Positions 51,393 through 62,438 of a stretch of DNA of 64,000 nucleotides are shown piece after piece. The position numbers were made by a program, and so were the translations under genes. The stretch's first letter is position 1; every line of letters begins with the position of its first letter. The DNA is from Streptomyces sp. V1I1 (GTDB taxonomy: Bacteria > Actinomycetota > Actinomycetes > Streptomycetales > Streptomycetaceae): contig NZ_JAUSZH010000001.1 of assembly GCF_030817355.1 (NCBI RefSeq), positions 868,001 through 932,000 of the forward strand, written 5' to 3'. Under the pieces are notes generated by a model. That model did no database searches, was not told the origin of the DNA, and saw nothing but the letters and a program-made list of their open reading frames with translations.

Positions 51393-52394
51393 GTGACATC
51401 CAACGCGCTTGTCGCCGTCACCGGAGCCGAGGGCTTCATCGGATCGCATCTGACCGAGGCCCTCGTCGCCGCCGGCTACCGGGTCCGCGCCATGGCCCAG
51501 TACAACTCCTTCTCCTCCTACGGATGGCTGGAGACGCTCTCCCCCGACACCCTCGACCAGGTCGAGATCGTCCTCGGCGACGTCCGTGACGCCGGCTCCG
51601 TGCATCAGCTCGCCGAGGGCGCCGAGGCCGTCTACCACCTCGCCGCGCTGATCGCGATCCCGTACTCGTACCGGGCCCCGCACAGCTACGTGGACACCAA
51701 TGTCACGGGCACCCTCAATGTGCTGGAGGTGGTGCGCAAGCTGGGGATCCCGCGCATGGTGCACACCTCGACCAGCGAGACGTACGGCACCGCCCAGACG
51801 GTGCCGATCACCGAGGACCACCCCATCAACACCCAGTCCCCGTACGCCGCTTCGAAGGCGGGCGGGGACCGGCTCGCCGACAGCTACCACGCCAGCTTCG
51901 GCACTCCGGTCGTCACCCTGCGCCCGTTCAACACCTTCGGGCCGCGCCAGTCGATGCGGGCGGTCATCCCGACCGTCATCGGCCAGGTCGCGGGGGGCGA
52001 GCGGGTCATCACCCTCGGAGATCTGCGCCCCACCCGCGACTTCCTGTACGTGAAGGACACCGCCCGCGCCTTCCTCACCGTCGGCACCGCGCCCGCCGAC
52101 GCCGTCGTCGGCCGCACCTTCAACGCGGGTACCGGCGGTGAGATCTCGGTGGGCGAACTCACCCGGCTGATCGGCAAGTTGATGGAGGCCGACCTCGATG
52201 TACGCGAGGACGAGGAGCGCATCCGGCCGGCGGGGTCGGAGGTGATGCGGCTGGTCGCCGACGCGACGCGGCTGCGCGACGCCACCGGCTGGCAGCCCGA
52301 ACACGACCTGGAGAACGGGCTCGTACGCACCATCGAATTCTTCCGCAACCCGGCGAATCTCGCCCGCTACAAGACCGGCATCTACAACATCTGA
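51393..52394 (+). CDS. LegB-like NAD-dependent sugar-nucleotide dehydratase/epimerase
   Basis: Extended SDR of 333 residues acting on a nucleotide sugar. VTGAEGFIGSHLTEAL binds NAD, TSTSETYGTAQ and SPYAASKAGGDRLADSY give the Ser/Thr-Tyr-Lys centre, and RPFNTFGPRQSMRAVIPT the substrate side. It resembles LegB-type 4,6-dehydratases, but related C4-epimerases share most motifs. In this cluster an epimerase that makes UDP-GalNAc for the PelF-like enzyme would also fit. The GTG start has AGGAG eight bases upstream. Confidence 0.82.
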   Translation: MTSNALVAVTGAEGFIGSHLTEALVAAGYRVRAMAQYNSFSSYGWLETLSPDTLDQVEIVLGDVRDAGSVHQLAEGAEAVYHLAALIAIPYSYRAPHSYVDTNVTGTLNVLEVVRKLGIPRMVHTSTSETYGTAQTVPITEDHPINTQSPYAASKAGGDRLADSYHASFGTPVVTLRPFNTFGPRQSMRAVIPTVIGQVAGGERVITLGDLRPTRDFLYVKDTARAFLTVGTAPADAVVGRTFNAGTGGEISVGELTRLIGKLMEADLDVREDEERIRPAGSEVMRLVADATRLRDATGWQPEHDLENGLVRTIEFFRNPANLARYKTGIYNI

Positions 52395-52421
52395 GCCACC
52401 GGACCTGACAGGGGAGTCCCC

Positions 52422-53135
52422 ATGCACGCAGTGATACTCGCAGGAGGCAAGGGCGTCCGGCTGCGGCCGTACACCACCGCTTTACCCAAACCGCTGGTGC
52501 CCATCGGCGACCAGCACGCGATCCTGGAGATCGTGCTGCGCCAGCTGGCCGCCGCCGGCTTCGTCAGCTGCACCATCGCGATCGGCCATCTCGGCCACAT
52601 CATCCGCGCCTACGTCGGCAACGGCTCGCAGTGGGGGCTGCGCGTCGGCTACTCCACCGAGGACAGCCCGCTCGGCACCATGGGGCCGCTGCTCACCATG
52701 ATGGACCGGCTGCCCGACGAGTTCCTCGTCATGAACGGGGACATCCTCACCGACCTCGACTACGCGGATGTCCTGGGGCAGCACCGGAATTCCGGCGCGC
52801 CGCTCACCGTCGCCACATACGCGCGCACGGTCTCCATCGACTTCGGGGTGCTCACCACCGAGTCCGGCCGGGTCGTCGGCTTCGCCGAGAAGCCGAGCAT
52901 GGACTACCGCGTCTCCATGGGCGTGTACGGACTCACCCGCGAGACGCTCGCCGGCTATACGCCCGGTCTGCCGCTCGGCTTCGACGAGCTGGTACTCGAC
53001 CTGCTCAAGGAGCAGAACCCGCCGCACGCCTACGAGTTCGACGGCTACTGGCTCGACATCGGGCGGCCCGACGACTACGACCGGGCGAACGCGGAATTCA
53101 CCACGCACCGCGGCCTGCTGCTCAAGGGAGCGTGA
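52422..53135 (+). CDS. Sugar-phosphate nucleotidyltransferase
   Basis: A 237-residue NTP-transferase making an NDP-sugar. AVILAGGKGVRLRPYTTALPKPLVPIGD is the nucleotide-binding signature, and VMNGDILTDLDY and FAEKP the metal and sugar sites. No hexapeptide-repeat domain follows, so it is the short form. Codon 21 is TTA (52482-52484), another bldA mark in this cluster. It follows the LegB-like gene by 27 bases and precedes the next SDR by 6. Sugar and base specificity cannot be read. Confidence 0.87.
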   Translation: MHAVILAGGKGVRLRPYTTALPKPLVPIGDQHAILEIVLRQLAAAGFVSCTIAIGHLGHIIRAYVGNGSQWGLRVGYSTEDSPLGTMGPLLTMMDRLPDEFLVMNGDILTDLDYADVLGQHRNSGAPLTVATYARTVSIDFGVLTTESGRVVGFAEKPSMDYRVSMGVYGLTRETLAGYTPGLPLGFDELVLDLLKEQNPPHAYEFDGYWLDIGRPDDYDRANAEFTTHRGLLLKGA

Positions 53136-53141
53136 CGGTCC

Positions 53142-54041
53142 GTGCGCATCCTCCTCCTGGGCTCCACCGGATTCCTGGGCGGGCACACCGCCGAGCAGCT
53201 GCGCGCCCTGCCGGGCGTGCGGCTGCTCGTCGGCGGCCGGTCCCCGGACGCCGACGTACGGCTCGACCTCACCGTCTCTCCCGGCGTCCTCGCGGACGCG
53301 CTGCTGGCGGCCCGGCCGTCGGTCGTCGTCAACTGCGCTGGCCTGGTGGCCGGCAGCGCCGTCCACCTCACCGACGTCAACGCCCGCGGCCCGGCCGCGC
53401 TGTGCGAGGCCCTGGGCGACGCGGCACCCGACGTCCGGCTCGTCCACCTCGGCTCCGCCGCGGAGTACGGGCCGACCGCGCCCGGCGAGCCGGTCACCGA
53501 GGCTGCCGCGACCAGGCCGCTGGGCCCGTACGGCGCCACCAAGCTGGCCGGCACGGTCGCCGTCGGCGCCTCGGGGCTCGACGCGGTCGTACTGCGCGTC
53601 TTCAACCCGGTGGGCCCGGGAGCGCCTGCCGCGGGTCTGCCCGGACGGCTCGCCGCCGAGCTGCGGCGGGCCGCCGACGCTGACGACACGGTGCGGGTCG
53701 GCGACCTGTCAGCGCACCGCGACTTCGTCGACGTACGGGACGTGGCGGACGCTGTGGTGCGCGCCGCGACAACCGAGGGTCCGCTGCCGCCGGTGCTCAA
53801 CATCGGCAGCGGTGTGGCGACTTCGGTACGCGACCTGGCCCACGGTCTGGTCCGGACGGCCGGTTTCCGCGGCCGCCTGGAGGAGACCGGCACGGGGTCG
53901 GCGCGCTCGACGGCGGTCTCCTGGCAGTGCGCGGACATCACGTCGGCCGCCCGGGCTCTCGACTGGCGGCCGAAGCGCTCTTTGGTCGACTCGCTGTACG
54001 ACCTTTGGGCGCGGCCGACGCCGGCGGGGGCGCCGCGATGA
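53142..54041 (+). CDS. NAD-dependent sugar epimerase/4-ketoreductase
   Basis: Extended SDR of 299 residues. RILLLGSTGFLGGHTAEQL binds the cofactor; HLGSAAEYGPTAPGEPV and RPLGPYGATKLAGTVA hold the Ser-Tyr-Lys centre. With the dehydratase-like and nucleotidyltransferase genes it could complete a three-step route to a modified NDP-sugar (transfer, 4,6-dehydration, reduction). Starts at GTG 53142. Product unknown. Confidence 0.83.
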   Translation: MRILLLGSTGFLGGHTAEQLRALPGVRLLVGGRSPDADVRLDLTVSPGVLADALLAARPSVVVNCAGLVAGSAVHLTDVNARGPAALCEALGDAAPDVRLVHLGSAAEYGPTAPGEPVTEAAATRPLGPYGATKLAGTVAVGASGLDAVVLRVFNPVGPGAPAAGLPGRLAAELRRAADADDTVRVGDLSAHRDFVDVRDVADAVVRAATTEGPLPPVLNIGSGVATSVRDLAHGLVRTAGFRGRLEETGTGSARSTAVSWQCADITSAARALDWRPKRSLVDSLYDLWARPTPAGAPR

Positions 54042-54096
54042 GGGGGCGGGTCGGCTTCCGGCGAACCCGTGGCCTCCCGGTGAGCGGCGGACCGGC

Positions 54097-54756
54097 ATGA
54101 GCATGCTCGTGCCCATGTATGTACACCCCGCCGTCGACCCCGCCGCCTGGCAGGCCCTCGTCGCGTCCGCTCTTCTCCTCTACGGCGTGGTGCTCAACGT
54201 CGACGACGGTCCCGGCGCCGCTCCGGACCCCGCGTTCGTCGCCGCCGCCCGCGAATTGCGGGCGGCCGGCGTGCCGGTGCTCGGATATGCGGACACCGAT
54301 TACGGGCGGCGGCCGGCCCGCGAAGTCGCACGGGACTTCGAGCGGCATCGCGACTGGTACGGCACGGACGGGTTCTTCCTCGATCAGGTCGCCCCCGACG
54401 CGGCCGGGCTGCGTCACTACCGGCGGCTCACCCGGGCCGCCCGGTCGCGCGGCGGGCGGACCGTCGTCCTCAATCCGGGCGCCCACCCCGCCCCCGGCTA
54501 TGCCGCGCTCGGGGATCTGCTGATCACCTTCGAGGGCGACTGGGACAGCTACCGCGCCGCCCCGGTCGCCCCGACGTGGACCAAGGGCCTACCGCCGAGC
54601 CGGTTCTGCCATCTGGTGTACGGGGTTCCCCGCGGGCTCTGCCGGCTCGCGGCCCGTACCGCGGAACTGCGCGGCGCCGAGGTGCACTGTGCCGTATCCG
54701 GCCACGGTCCCAATCCCTGGTCGGCTCTGCCACCCGCCCTCCGGAAGGACTCATGA
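54097..54756 (+). CDS. Spherulation-specific family 4 protein (Sph3/GH135-like)
   Basis: A 219-residue protein with the spherulin-4 fold signature: SMLVPMYVHPAVDPAAWQAL, LYGVVLNVDDGPGAAPDPAF, VPVLGYADTDYGRRP, GFFLDQVAPD, TVVLNPGAHPAPGY and LITFEGDW. Fungal Sph3 of this family cleaves galactosaminogalactan at GalNAc and is needed for its synthesis. No signal peptide or membrane segment is seen, so it would act inside the cell unless the true start is elsewhere. Its stop overlaps the GH114 start (ATGA), coupling the two hydrolases. Confidence 0.85.
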   Translation: MSMLVPMYVHPAVDPAAWQALVASALLLYGVVLNVDDGPGAAPDPAFVAAARELRAAGVPVLGYADTDYGRRPAREVARDFERHRDWYGTDGFFLDQVAPDAAGLRHYRRLTRAARSRGGRTVVLNPGAHPAPGYAALGDLLITFEGDWDSYRAAPVAPTWTKGLPPSRFCHLVYGVPRGLCRLAARTAELRGAEVHCAVSGHGPNPWSALPPALRKDS

Positions 54757-55550
54757 ACCGCACGACGCGTCTGCGGACCGCGATCCTCGCTCTTGCCCTC
54801 GCGCTCCTCGCCGCGTGCTCGGGCCCGCCGCCGGACCCGTCGCCCCACCCGCGGCGCTGGCAGCCGAGGCCCGGAACCGCCTGGCAGTGGCAGCTCGACG
54901 GCCGGGTCGACGCCCGCGTCGACGTGCCCGTCTACGACATCGACGGATTCGAGAACGACGCCGCGACCGTCCGCCGGCTCCACCGGGACGGCCGCAAGGT
55001 CATCTGCTATCTCAACGCGGGCGCGTGGGAGTCCTTCCGCCCCGACCACGGGGACTTCCCCGCCTTGGTACTCGGCAGGGCCAACGGGTGGGACGGCGAG
55101 CGCTGGCTGGACATCCGGCGTCTCGACATCCTCCGCCCGCTGATGGCGAAACGCATGGACCTCTGCCGCGACCGTGACTTCGACGCGGTGGAGCCCGATC
55201 TGCTTGACGGGTATCTCAACGACACCGGGTTCCGGCTGACCGCAGCCCACCAGCTCGCCTACAACCGCATGATCGCGCGTCTCGCCCATGACCGCGGCCT
55301 GTCGGTGGGGCTGAAGAACGATCTGCCCCAAGTCAGGGAGCTGGTACGGGACTTCGACTTCGCCGTGAACGAGGAGTGCGCGGAGTTCGGGGAATGCGCG
55401 GCGCTGAAACCGTTCGTGCAGGCCGGGAAGGCGGTCTTCCATGTCGAATACGCGCTTGAGGTCGACAAGTTCTGCGAGCCGGCGCGCGCACTGGGGCTCA
55501 GCTCCATGCGCAAGAAGCTCAATCTGGGGGTGTGGCGGCAGCCGTGCTGA
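54753..55550 (+). CDS. GH114 endo-alpha-1,4-polygalactosaminidase lipoprotein
   Basis: Lipoprotein hydrolase of 265 residues with signal peptide and lipobox LLAAC. The barrel begins WQWQLDGRVDARVDVPVYDIDGFE; KVICYLNAGAWESFRPD, DFDAVEPDLLDGY and FAVNEECAEFGEC carry acidic residues expected in the active site. GH114 enzymes, such as fungal Ega3, cut deacetylated galactosamine polymers, matching the deacetylase that opens the cluster. It is translationally coupled to the spherulin-4 gene and ends the cluster. It probably releases or trims polymer outside the membrane. Confidence 0.9.
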   Translation: MNRTTRLRTAILALALALLAACSGPPPDPSPHPRRWQPRPGTAWQWQLDGRVDARVDVPVYDIDGFENDAATVRRLHRDGRKVICYLNAGAWESFRPDHGDFPALVLGRANGWDGERWLDIRRLDILRPLMAKRMDLCRDRDFDAVEPDLLDGYLNDTGFRLTAAHQLAYNRMIARLAHDRGLSVGLKNDLPQVRELVRDFDFAVNEECAEFGECAALKPFVQAGKAVFHVEYALEVDKFCEPARALGLSSMRKKLNLGVWRQPC

Positions 55551-55653
55551 GCCGGGACGGCTCGCGGCCCTCGGGCCCCGGCCCCCTCAGGATGCCCCGG
55601 CCCCTCAGGGCCCTGACGCCCTCAAGCTCCGGCGTCCTCAGGCTCCGACGCCC

Positions 55654-56070
55654 TCAGGACGCGGCGAGAACCGCCTGTACGGTCTTGCCGCCGCCGGGTC
55701 CGCCCCGTACGGCGAACGTCTGCGCGAGCTCACGCACCATCACCATGCCCCGCCCGCACTCGTCCGTTTCCACCGGCGTGCACAGCCGCGGCGGAATCGG
55801 GCTGAGGTCCTCCACCTCGACGGTCACCAGCCCGGGATCGACGTGCAGCCGCAGTCGGCAGCTGCTGCGGCCGTGCCGGGTGGCATTGGTGACCAGCTCG
55901 GAGACGACCAGGGTGGCATCCTCGACCTGGTCGCCGGAGAGCTTTTCGCCGCAGCCCCGGGTGAGGAAGGCCGTCGTCAGGTGCCGTGCCCAGCGGGCGG
56001 ATGTCTCCGCCTGCGGCAGGACATACGTCGCGCGTGCGGCACGCCGACGCGAGCGCCTGTGCGCACGCAT
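55654..56070 (-). CDS. RsbW-like ATP-binding regulatory kinase
   Basis: Single HATPase domain of 138 residues, the compact form common in Streptomyces. Motifs are DATLVVSELVTNATRHG (N box), VEVEDLSP and RGMVMVRELAQTFAVRGGPGGGKTVQAVL (G boxes). The ATG at 56070 has GGAG eight bases upstream; ATGs at 56076 and 56100 would add residues. Such proteins bind anti-anti-sigma or sigma factors. No partner is adjacent. The 103 bp before it and the exopolysaccharide cluster hold CCCTCAGG-type repeats and no gene. Confidence 0.85.
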   Translation of the reverse strand: MRAHRRSRRRAARATYVLPQAETSARWARHLTTAFLTRGCGEKLSGDQVEDATLVVSELVTNATRHGRSSCRLRLHVDPGLVTVEVEDLSPIPPRLCTPVETDECGRGMVMVRELAQTFAVRGGPGGGKTVQAVLAAS

Positions 56071-56266
56071 GTGCATCACTCCGTTCCGGTAGAGCGGCAT
56101 AAATCAGCCAGAAATCGGCCGGGAAAGCCGACTGGGGCGGGCCGTCGGCGGTCCAGGCACAATGACAGGCCCCTCACCCCCCTGTGATGCCCGCAGGCAT
56201 TGATCGGCAATCAGCCACGGGGGCTCCGGTCCGCCTGCGCAGGGGCGGACCGGAGCGGCCGGCCGG

Positions 56267-56710
56267 TCAGGAGCTCGCGCACTCCATCGAAGCCGGGTCC
56301 GAGGCGTCACGGATCAGGGCGTCGTGCGCCGCCTTGAGCCGCTTGACGTCGGGCTTCATGATCTTGCGGTCGTAGGTGAGCAGGCCGTTCAGCTCACCCT
56401 CCACATCGGTGATCTGGGTGTAGACGGCGCCGTTGCTCCCCTGGCAGGCCAGTCTGCGTACGTAGCCGAGCTGGGCCAGGTACTCGTCCGTGTACTTGGC
56501 CTGGTCGACGCCGACGTAGGTGTGCTGGACCGGCCAGGCGTGGCCCGGCACGGCGAGTCCGAGCCCGCCGTACTCACCACTGACCAGCGCCCGTTTTCCG
56601 TCCGCCGCGGGGATCTGCGGGCTCGGATAGCCGTGCGCGTCGGCGATGTCGCCGTTGCCTCCGTCGACGGCAACGCCACCCTCCGTCGCGCCGGTCCCGG
56701 TCCCGGTGCC
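56267..56710 (-). pseudogene. C-terminal fragment of a GH2-type glycoside hydrolase
   Basis: About 147 codons in the same frame as glgC and directly after its stop codon, without a credible start of their own. DGGNGDIADAHGYPSPQIP, ALVSGEYGGLGLAVPGHAW, YTDEYLAQLGYVRRL and GAVYTQITDVEGELNGLLTYDRK match the end of the catalytic barrel of beta-galactosidase-like GH2 enzymes. The active-site acids upstream are missing apart from GEYGG. Probably left by a deletion that joined it to glgC. Confidence 0.8.
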
Positions 56711-57928
56711 TCACAGGACCGGCTGTCCCTTGCCCAGCGCGATGACGCCGTTCTTGGAGACGGTGTAGAGCTCCTGGTCCCGCCCGGGGTTGACGCCGAT
56801 CGTCGCGCCGGGCGGGACATCCACGTTCTTGTCGAGGATCGAGCCGCGCACCACCGCGCCGCGGCCTATGCGCACGTTGTCGTGGAGGACCGAGCCCTGC
56901 ACGACAGCGCCCTCCGCCACGGTCACGCCCGGCGAGAGCACGGACCGGGTGACCTGGCCGCGGACTACGCAGCCGGGGCTGATGATGGACTCGCTCGCGA
57001 TGCCCGCGCCGATGAAGCGGGCGGGCGGCAGCTGGCCGGAGTGGGTGTAGAGGGGCCAGCGGCGGTTGTCGAGGTCGAAGACCGGCCGGTCCGGGATCAG
57101 ATCCATATGGGCTTCGTAGTACGTGTCGAGCGTGCCCACATCACGCCAGTAGCCGTGCTCCCGCGCACTCTCGCCGGGCACATGGTTCTCATTGAAGTCA
57201 TAGAGCTGCGCCACACCTTGTTCGGTGAGCATCGGCAGGATCGAGCCACCCATGTCATGGACGGAGTGCTCGTCCTCCGCGTCCCGGTGGAGTGCGTCGA
57301 CGAGGACCTTGGTGGTGAAGAGGTAGTTGCCCATGGAGGCGAAGACCCGGTCGGGGTCGCCGGGCAGTCCGGGAGGGTCGGCGGGCTTCTCCAGGAACCG
57401 CTCGACCCGGGTCCCGTCGGAGGCGGGGGTGATGATCCCGAACGACGACGCCTCGGCACGCGGCACCTTGATCCCCGCGACGGTGACGCCCGCGTCGTTC
57501 TCGATGTGGCGCCGCAGCATCTGCCGCGGGTCCATCCGGTACACGTGGTCGGCGCCGAACACCGCGATGTAGTCGGGCTGTTCGTCGTTCACGAGGTTGA
57601 GGGACTGCAGGATCGCGTCCGCACTGCCCAGATACCAGCGCCGGCCCAGCCGCTGCTGGGCCGGGACGGGGGTGACGTAGTTGCCGAGCAGGCTCGACAT
57701 CCGCCAGGTGGTGGTGACATGGCGGTCCAGCGAGTGCGACTTGTACTGCGTGAGCACGCAGACACGCAGGATGTCGCCGTTGACCAGGCTGGAGAGCACG
57801 AAGTCGACAAGGCGATACATGCCGCCGAAGGTCACCGCAGGTTTGGCGCGGTCGGCGGTGAGCGGCATCAGCCGCTTGCCCTCCCCGCCGGCCAGTACGA
57901 TCCCCAGCACCGAAGGTCCACCGCGCAT
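56711..57928 (-). CDS. glgC: Glucose-1-phosphate adenylyltransferase
   Basis: Makes ADP-glucose for glycogen-type glucans. The 405-residue protein has [35 protein letters not shown] (nucleotide site), [25 protein letters not shown] and the C-terminal left-handed beta-helix ([15 protein letters not shown]). The ATG at 57928 follows GAAGGGG. It lies 92 bp after glgA on the same strand, in the usual actinobacterial pairing. Catalytic and allosteric regions look intact. Confidence 0.94.
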   Translation of the reverse strand: MRGGPSVLGIVLAGGEGKRLMPLTADRAKPAVTFGGMYRLVDFVLSSLVNGDILRVCVLTQYKSHSLDRHVTTTWRMSSLLGNYVTPVPAQQRLGRRWYLGSADAILQSLNLVNDEQPDYIAVFGADHVYRMDPRQMLRRHIENDAGVTVAGIKVPRAEASSFGIITPASDGTRVERFLEKPADPPGLPGDPDRVFASMGNYLFTTKVLVDALHRDAEDEHSVHDMGGSILPMLTEQGVAQLYDFNENHVPGESAREHGYWRDVGTLDTYYEAHMDLIPDRPVFDLDNRRWPLYTHSGQLPPARFIGAGIASESIISPGCVVRGQVTRSVLSPGVTVAEGAVVQGSVLHDNVRIGRGAVVRGSILDKNVDVPPGATIGVNPGRDQELYTVSKNGVIALGKGQPVL

Positions 57929-57949
57929 CGCCGCCCCTTCCACGCCTGT

Positions 57950-58020
57950 GCCTGCCCTGCCGTACCTGCTGTGCCCTGCTCCCGCCGTGCCCTGCCGTGC
58001 CCTGCTCCCGCCGTGCCCTG
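57950..58020. repeat. GC-rich tandem repeats between glgA and glgC
   Basis: Repeated blocks built from TGCCCTGCTCCCGCCG and CCGTGCCCTG occupy most of the 92-bp gap. Probably slippage-generated; no hairpin with a long stem is seen. Confidence 0.6.
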
Positions 58021-59184
58021 CTACACCTGCTTGAGCAACTCCTCGTACACCTCGTACGTCCGCCGGGCCACCTGATCCCAGCCGAACTCACGTACCGCGC
58101 GCTCCCGACCCGCCGCACCCATCCTGGCGGCCTCCACGGCGTCGTCGACGACCCGGTTCACCGACTGGGTCAGGCCCGACTCGAAGTCCTGCGGGTGATG
58201 GGCGTCGTAGGGCACGAGCAGTCCGGTGCGTCCGTCGTCCACGACTTCGGGGATGCCACCGACCGCGGACGCCACGACGGCCGTGCCGCAGGCCATGGCC
58301 TCCAGATTGACGATGCCCAGCGGCTCGTACACCGAAGGGCAGACGAACACCGTGGCGTGGCTCAGCAGTTGGATGACCTGTGGCCGTGGCAGCATCTCGG
58401 GGATCCAGTGCACCCCGTCCCGAACCCGCTCCAACTCCTCGACCAGTTCGCGGAATTCACGGTCGATCTCGGGCGTGTCCGGGGCTCCCGCACACAGCAC
58501 CAGCTGGATGTCCGGGTCGAAGGAGCGGGCCGCGCGCAGCAGATGCGGGACGCCCTTCTGGCGGGTGATGCGGCCGACGAACAGCGCGAAGGGGCGGTGC
58601 GGGTCGATGCCGATCCGCTCAAGGGCGTCCGTCTCATGGTCGGGGCGGTACATGCGGGTGTCGATGCCGTTGTGGACGACGCGCACCCTGTCCGGGTCGA
58701 GGGCGGGATAGCAGGCCAGGATGTCGGCGCGCATACCGTGGGAGACGGCGATCACGGCGTCCGCGGCCTCGATCGCGGTGCGCTCGGCCCAGCTGGACAG
58801 GGCGTAGCCGCCGCCCAGCTGTTCGGCCTTCCAGGGGCGCAGCGGCTCCAGGGAGTGTGCGGTCATCACATGCGGGACGCCGTAGAGCAGTTTGGCGAGA
58901 TGGCCGGCGAGGTTGGCGTACCAGGTGTGGGAGTGGACCAGTTCGCGGCCCTGCAGCTCGGCGGCCATCGCCAGGTCGACGGAGAAGGTGCGCAGCGCTT
59001 CGTTGGCACTCTCGAGTCCGGCGAGCGCCTGGTGGCGCAGAACCCCTTCGGCCGCACCCTCACCCCAGCAGTGCACTTCGAGGTCGGTCAGGGCTCGTAA
59101 CTCCCGGGCGAGGAACTCCACATGGACCCCGGCGCCCCCGTAGACGTCCGGCGGATACTCGCGCGTGAGCAGTCCGACCTTCAC
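58021..59184 (-). CDS. glgA: Actinobacterial GT4 glycogen synthase/GlgM-type glucosyltransferase
   Basis: A 387-residue enzyme using ADP-glucose. The start [22 protein letters not shown] is diagnostic and fixes the GTG at 59184. [16 protein letters not shown] and [34 protein letters not shown] form the donor site. In mycobacteria this form makes maltose-1-phosphate for alpha-glucan as well as glycogen, so either role is possible. Codon 29 is TTA (59100-59098). This suggests glucan synthesis depends on the bldA tRNA. Confidence 0.92.
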   Translation of the reverse strand: MKVGLLTREYPPDVYGGAGVHVEFLARELRALTDLEVHCWGEGAAEGVLRHQALAGLESANEALRTFSVDLAMAAELQGRELVHSHTWYANLAGHLAKLLYGVPHVMTAHSLEPLRPWKAEQLGGGYALSSWAERTAIEAADAVIAVSHGMRADILACYPALDPDRVRVVHNGIDTRMYRPDHETDALERIGIDPHRPFALFVGRITRQKGVPHLLRAARSFDPDIQLVLCAGAPDTPEIDREFRELVEELERVRDGVHWIPEMLPRPQVIQLLSHATVFVCPSVYEPLGIVNLEAMACGTAVVASAVGGIPEVVDDGRTGLLVPYDAHHPQDFESGLTQSVNRVVDDAVEAARMGAAGRERAVREFGWDQVARRTYEVYEELLKQV

Positions 59185-59303
59185 CCCATGATGGTCACGC
59201 AGATACGGCGTACGGGGAAGAGCGCGGTCAGGATCACTCGGCACCAGTCGGTGCCAGTCGGCATCACTCTGCACCCGTCGGCGCCAGTCGGCTTCGGTCG
59301 GCT
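59185..59303. other. 119-bp gap with GTCGG repeats
   Basis: Between the glgA start and the FhuF-like stop. Imperfect 10-11-bp units ending in CAGTCGG repeat from about 59240 to 59300. No gene or strong hairpin; the glgA promoter must lie here or upstream. Confidence 0.4.
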
Positions 59304-60026
59304 TCAGTGGGCGGATCGCTGCGGCGGAACGTCGAAGACGCAGTCGCCGCAGAGCCCGCCGCCCGGGCAGCGGTAGTAGAGACAGCAGCTGCGCCGCCGC
59401 ATCGCACGTCCGTGGACGGTGCCGGACAGATCGGGGTGGGCGAATAGCTCGGCGGCGAGCGCCGAGGCCCGCTCGGCCACCTCGGGCCGGCCCCCGCGCC
59501 GGGCCCAGGTGTGCAGTTCGCGTACGGCACCGCCGAGCGCTGAGCCCGCGTTGCCCCACAGCAGTTGCGGCGAGATCCGAGTGTCGGTCCGCACCGCGGC
59601 GGCGAGCGGGACGAGATGGCCGTACTGCACCGTCTCGCGAATCGTGGACGCATCGGCCGGCAGCGGACGGGTGCCGGTCAGGCACAAGTCGTCGGGCGAG
59701 CTGCGGTCCGGATCCCAGTGCAGCCGCGCGGGGTCGAGGTCGGGAACCTTGCCGTGCAGCGCGGCACAGCCGAGCGCGACCGACCAGAGCCGGGCGGCGA
59801 GCCCCAGATGCGCGATGGAGGCGGCGACCCGGCGCTCGGGGGCGCGCAGCCGGGCGGCAACCGTGTCGACGCGGGCCACGAGCGGTGCGGTGTCGCCCGC
59901 GTACAGCCGCGCGAGCGGGGCATGCCCGTCGCCCGGCGTCCCGGTACGCAGGGCGAAGAAACCGCCCACGGACGCCGTCTCGTCGAGGTCCACGCCCACG
60001 CTCCCGTCCCCTGTCACCGTCCGCAT
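59304..60026 (-). CDS. FhuF-like (2Fe-2S) protein, probable ferric-siderophore reductase
   Basis: A 240-residue protein with the C-terminal cluster motif C-C-x10-C-x2-C (CCLYYRCPGGGLCGDC) that binds [2Fe-2S] in FhuF-type reductases, which release iron from siderophores. The N-terminal three quarters is helical with poor motif content (SIAHLGLAARLWSVALGCAAL). Start is uncertain: ATG 60026 is used, GTG 60032 and internal GTGs are possible, and none has a clear Shine-Dalgarno. No siderophore genes are next to it. Confidence 0.8.
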   Translation of the reverse strand: MRTVTGDGSVGVDLDETASVGGFFALRTGTPGDGHAPLARLYAGDTAPLVARVDTVAARLRAPERRVAASIAHLGLAARLWSVALGCAALHGKVPDLDPARLHWDPDRSSPDDLCLTGTRPLPADASTIRETVQYGHLVPLAAAVRTDTRISPQLLWGNAGSALGGAVRELHTWARRGGRPEVAERASALAAELFAHPDLSGTVHGRAMRRRSCCLYYRCPGGGLCGDCVFDVPPQRSAH

Positions 60027-60184
60027 ACGCACCCGGTCACCGTATCGATGACGTGGGGCCCTCTCATCCCCGCCGACCAGCTCACCCGCCGTAAGGGGGA
60101 CTTTTGGCCTAGGCTCGTACTACGTCGGCAGTACGTCCAAGTGCCTGCTCAAGGACGACGACGGATTCGCTCAAGAGGGAGATC

Positions 60185-62407
<2,223 letters not shown>

Positions 62408-62438
62408 TTAGGTGCTTGGCCCGAACCATGACAAGGGT

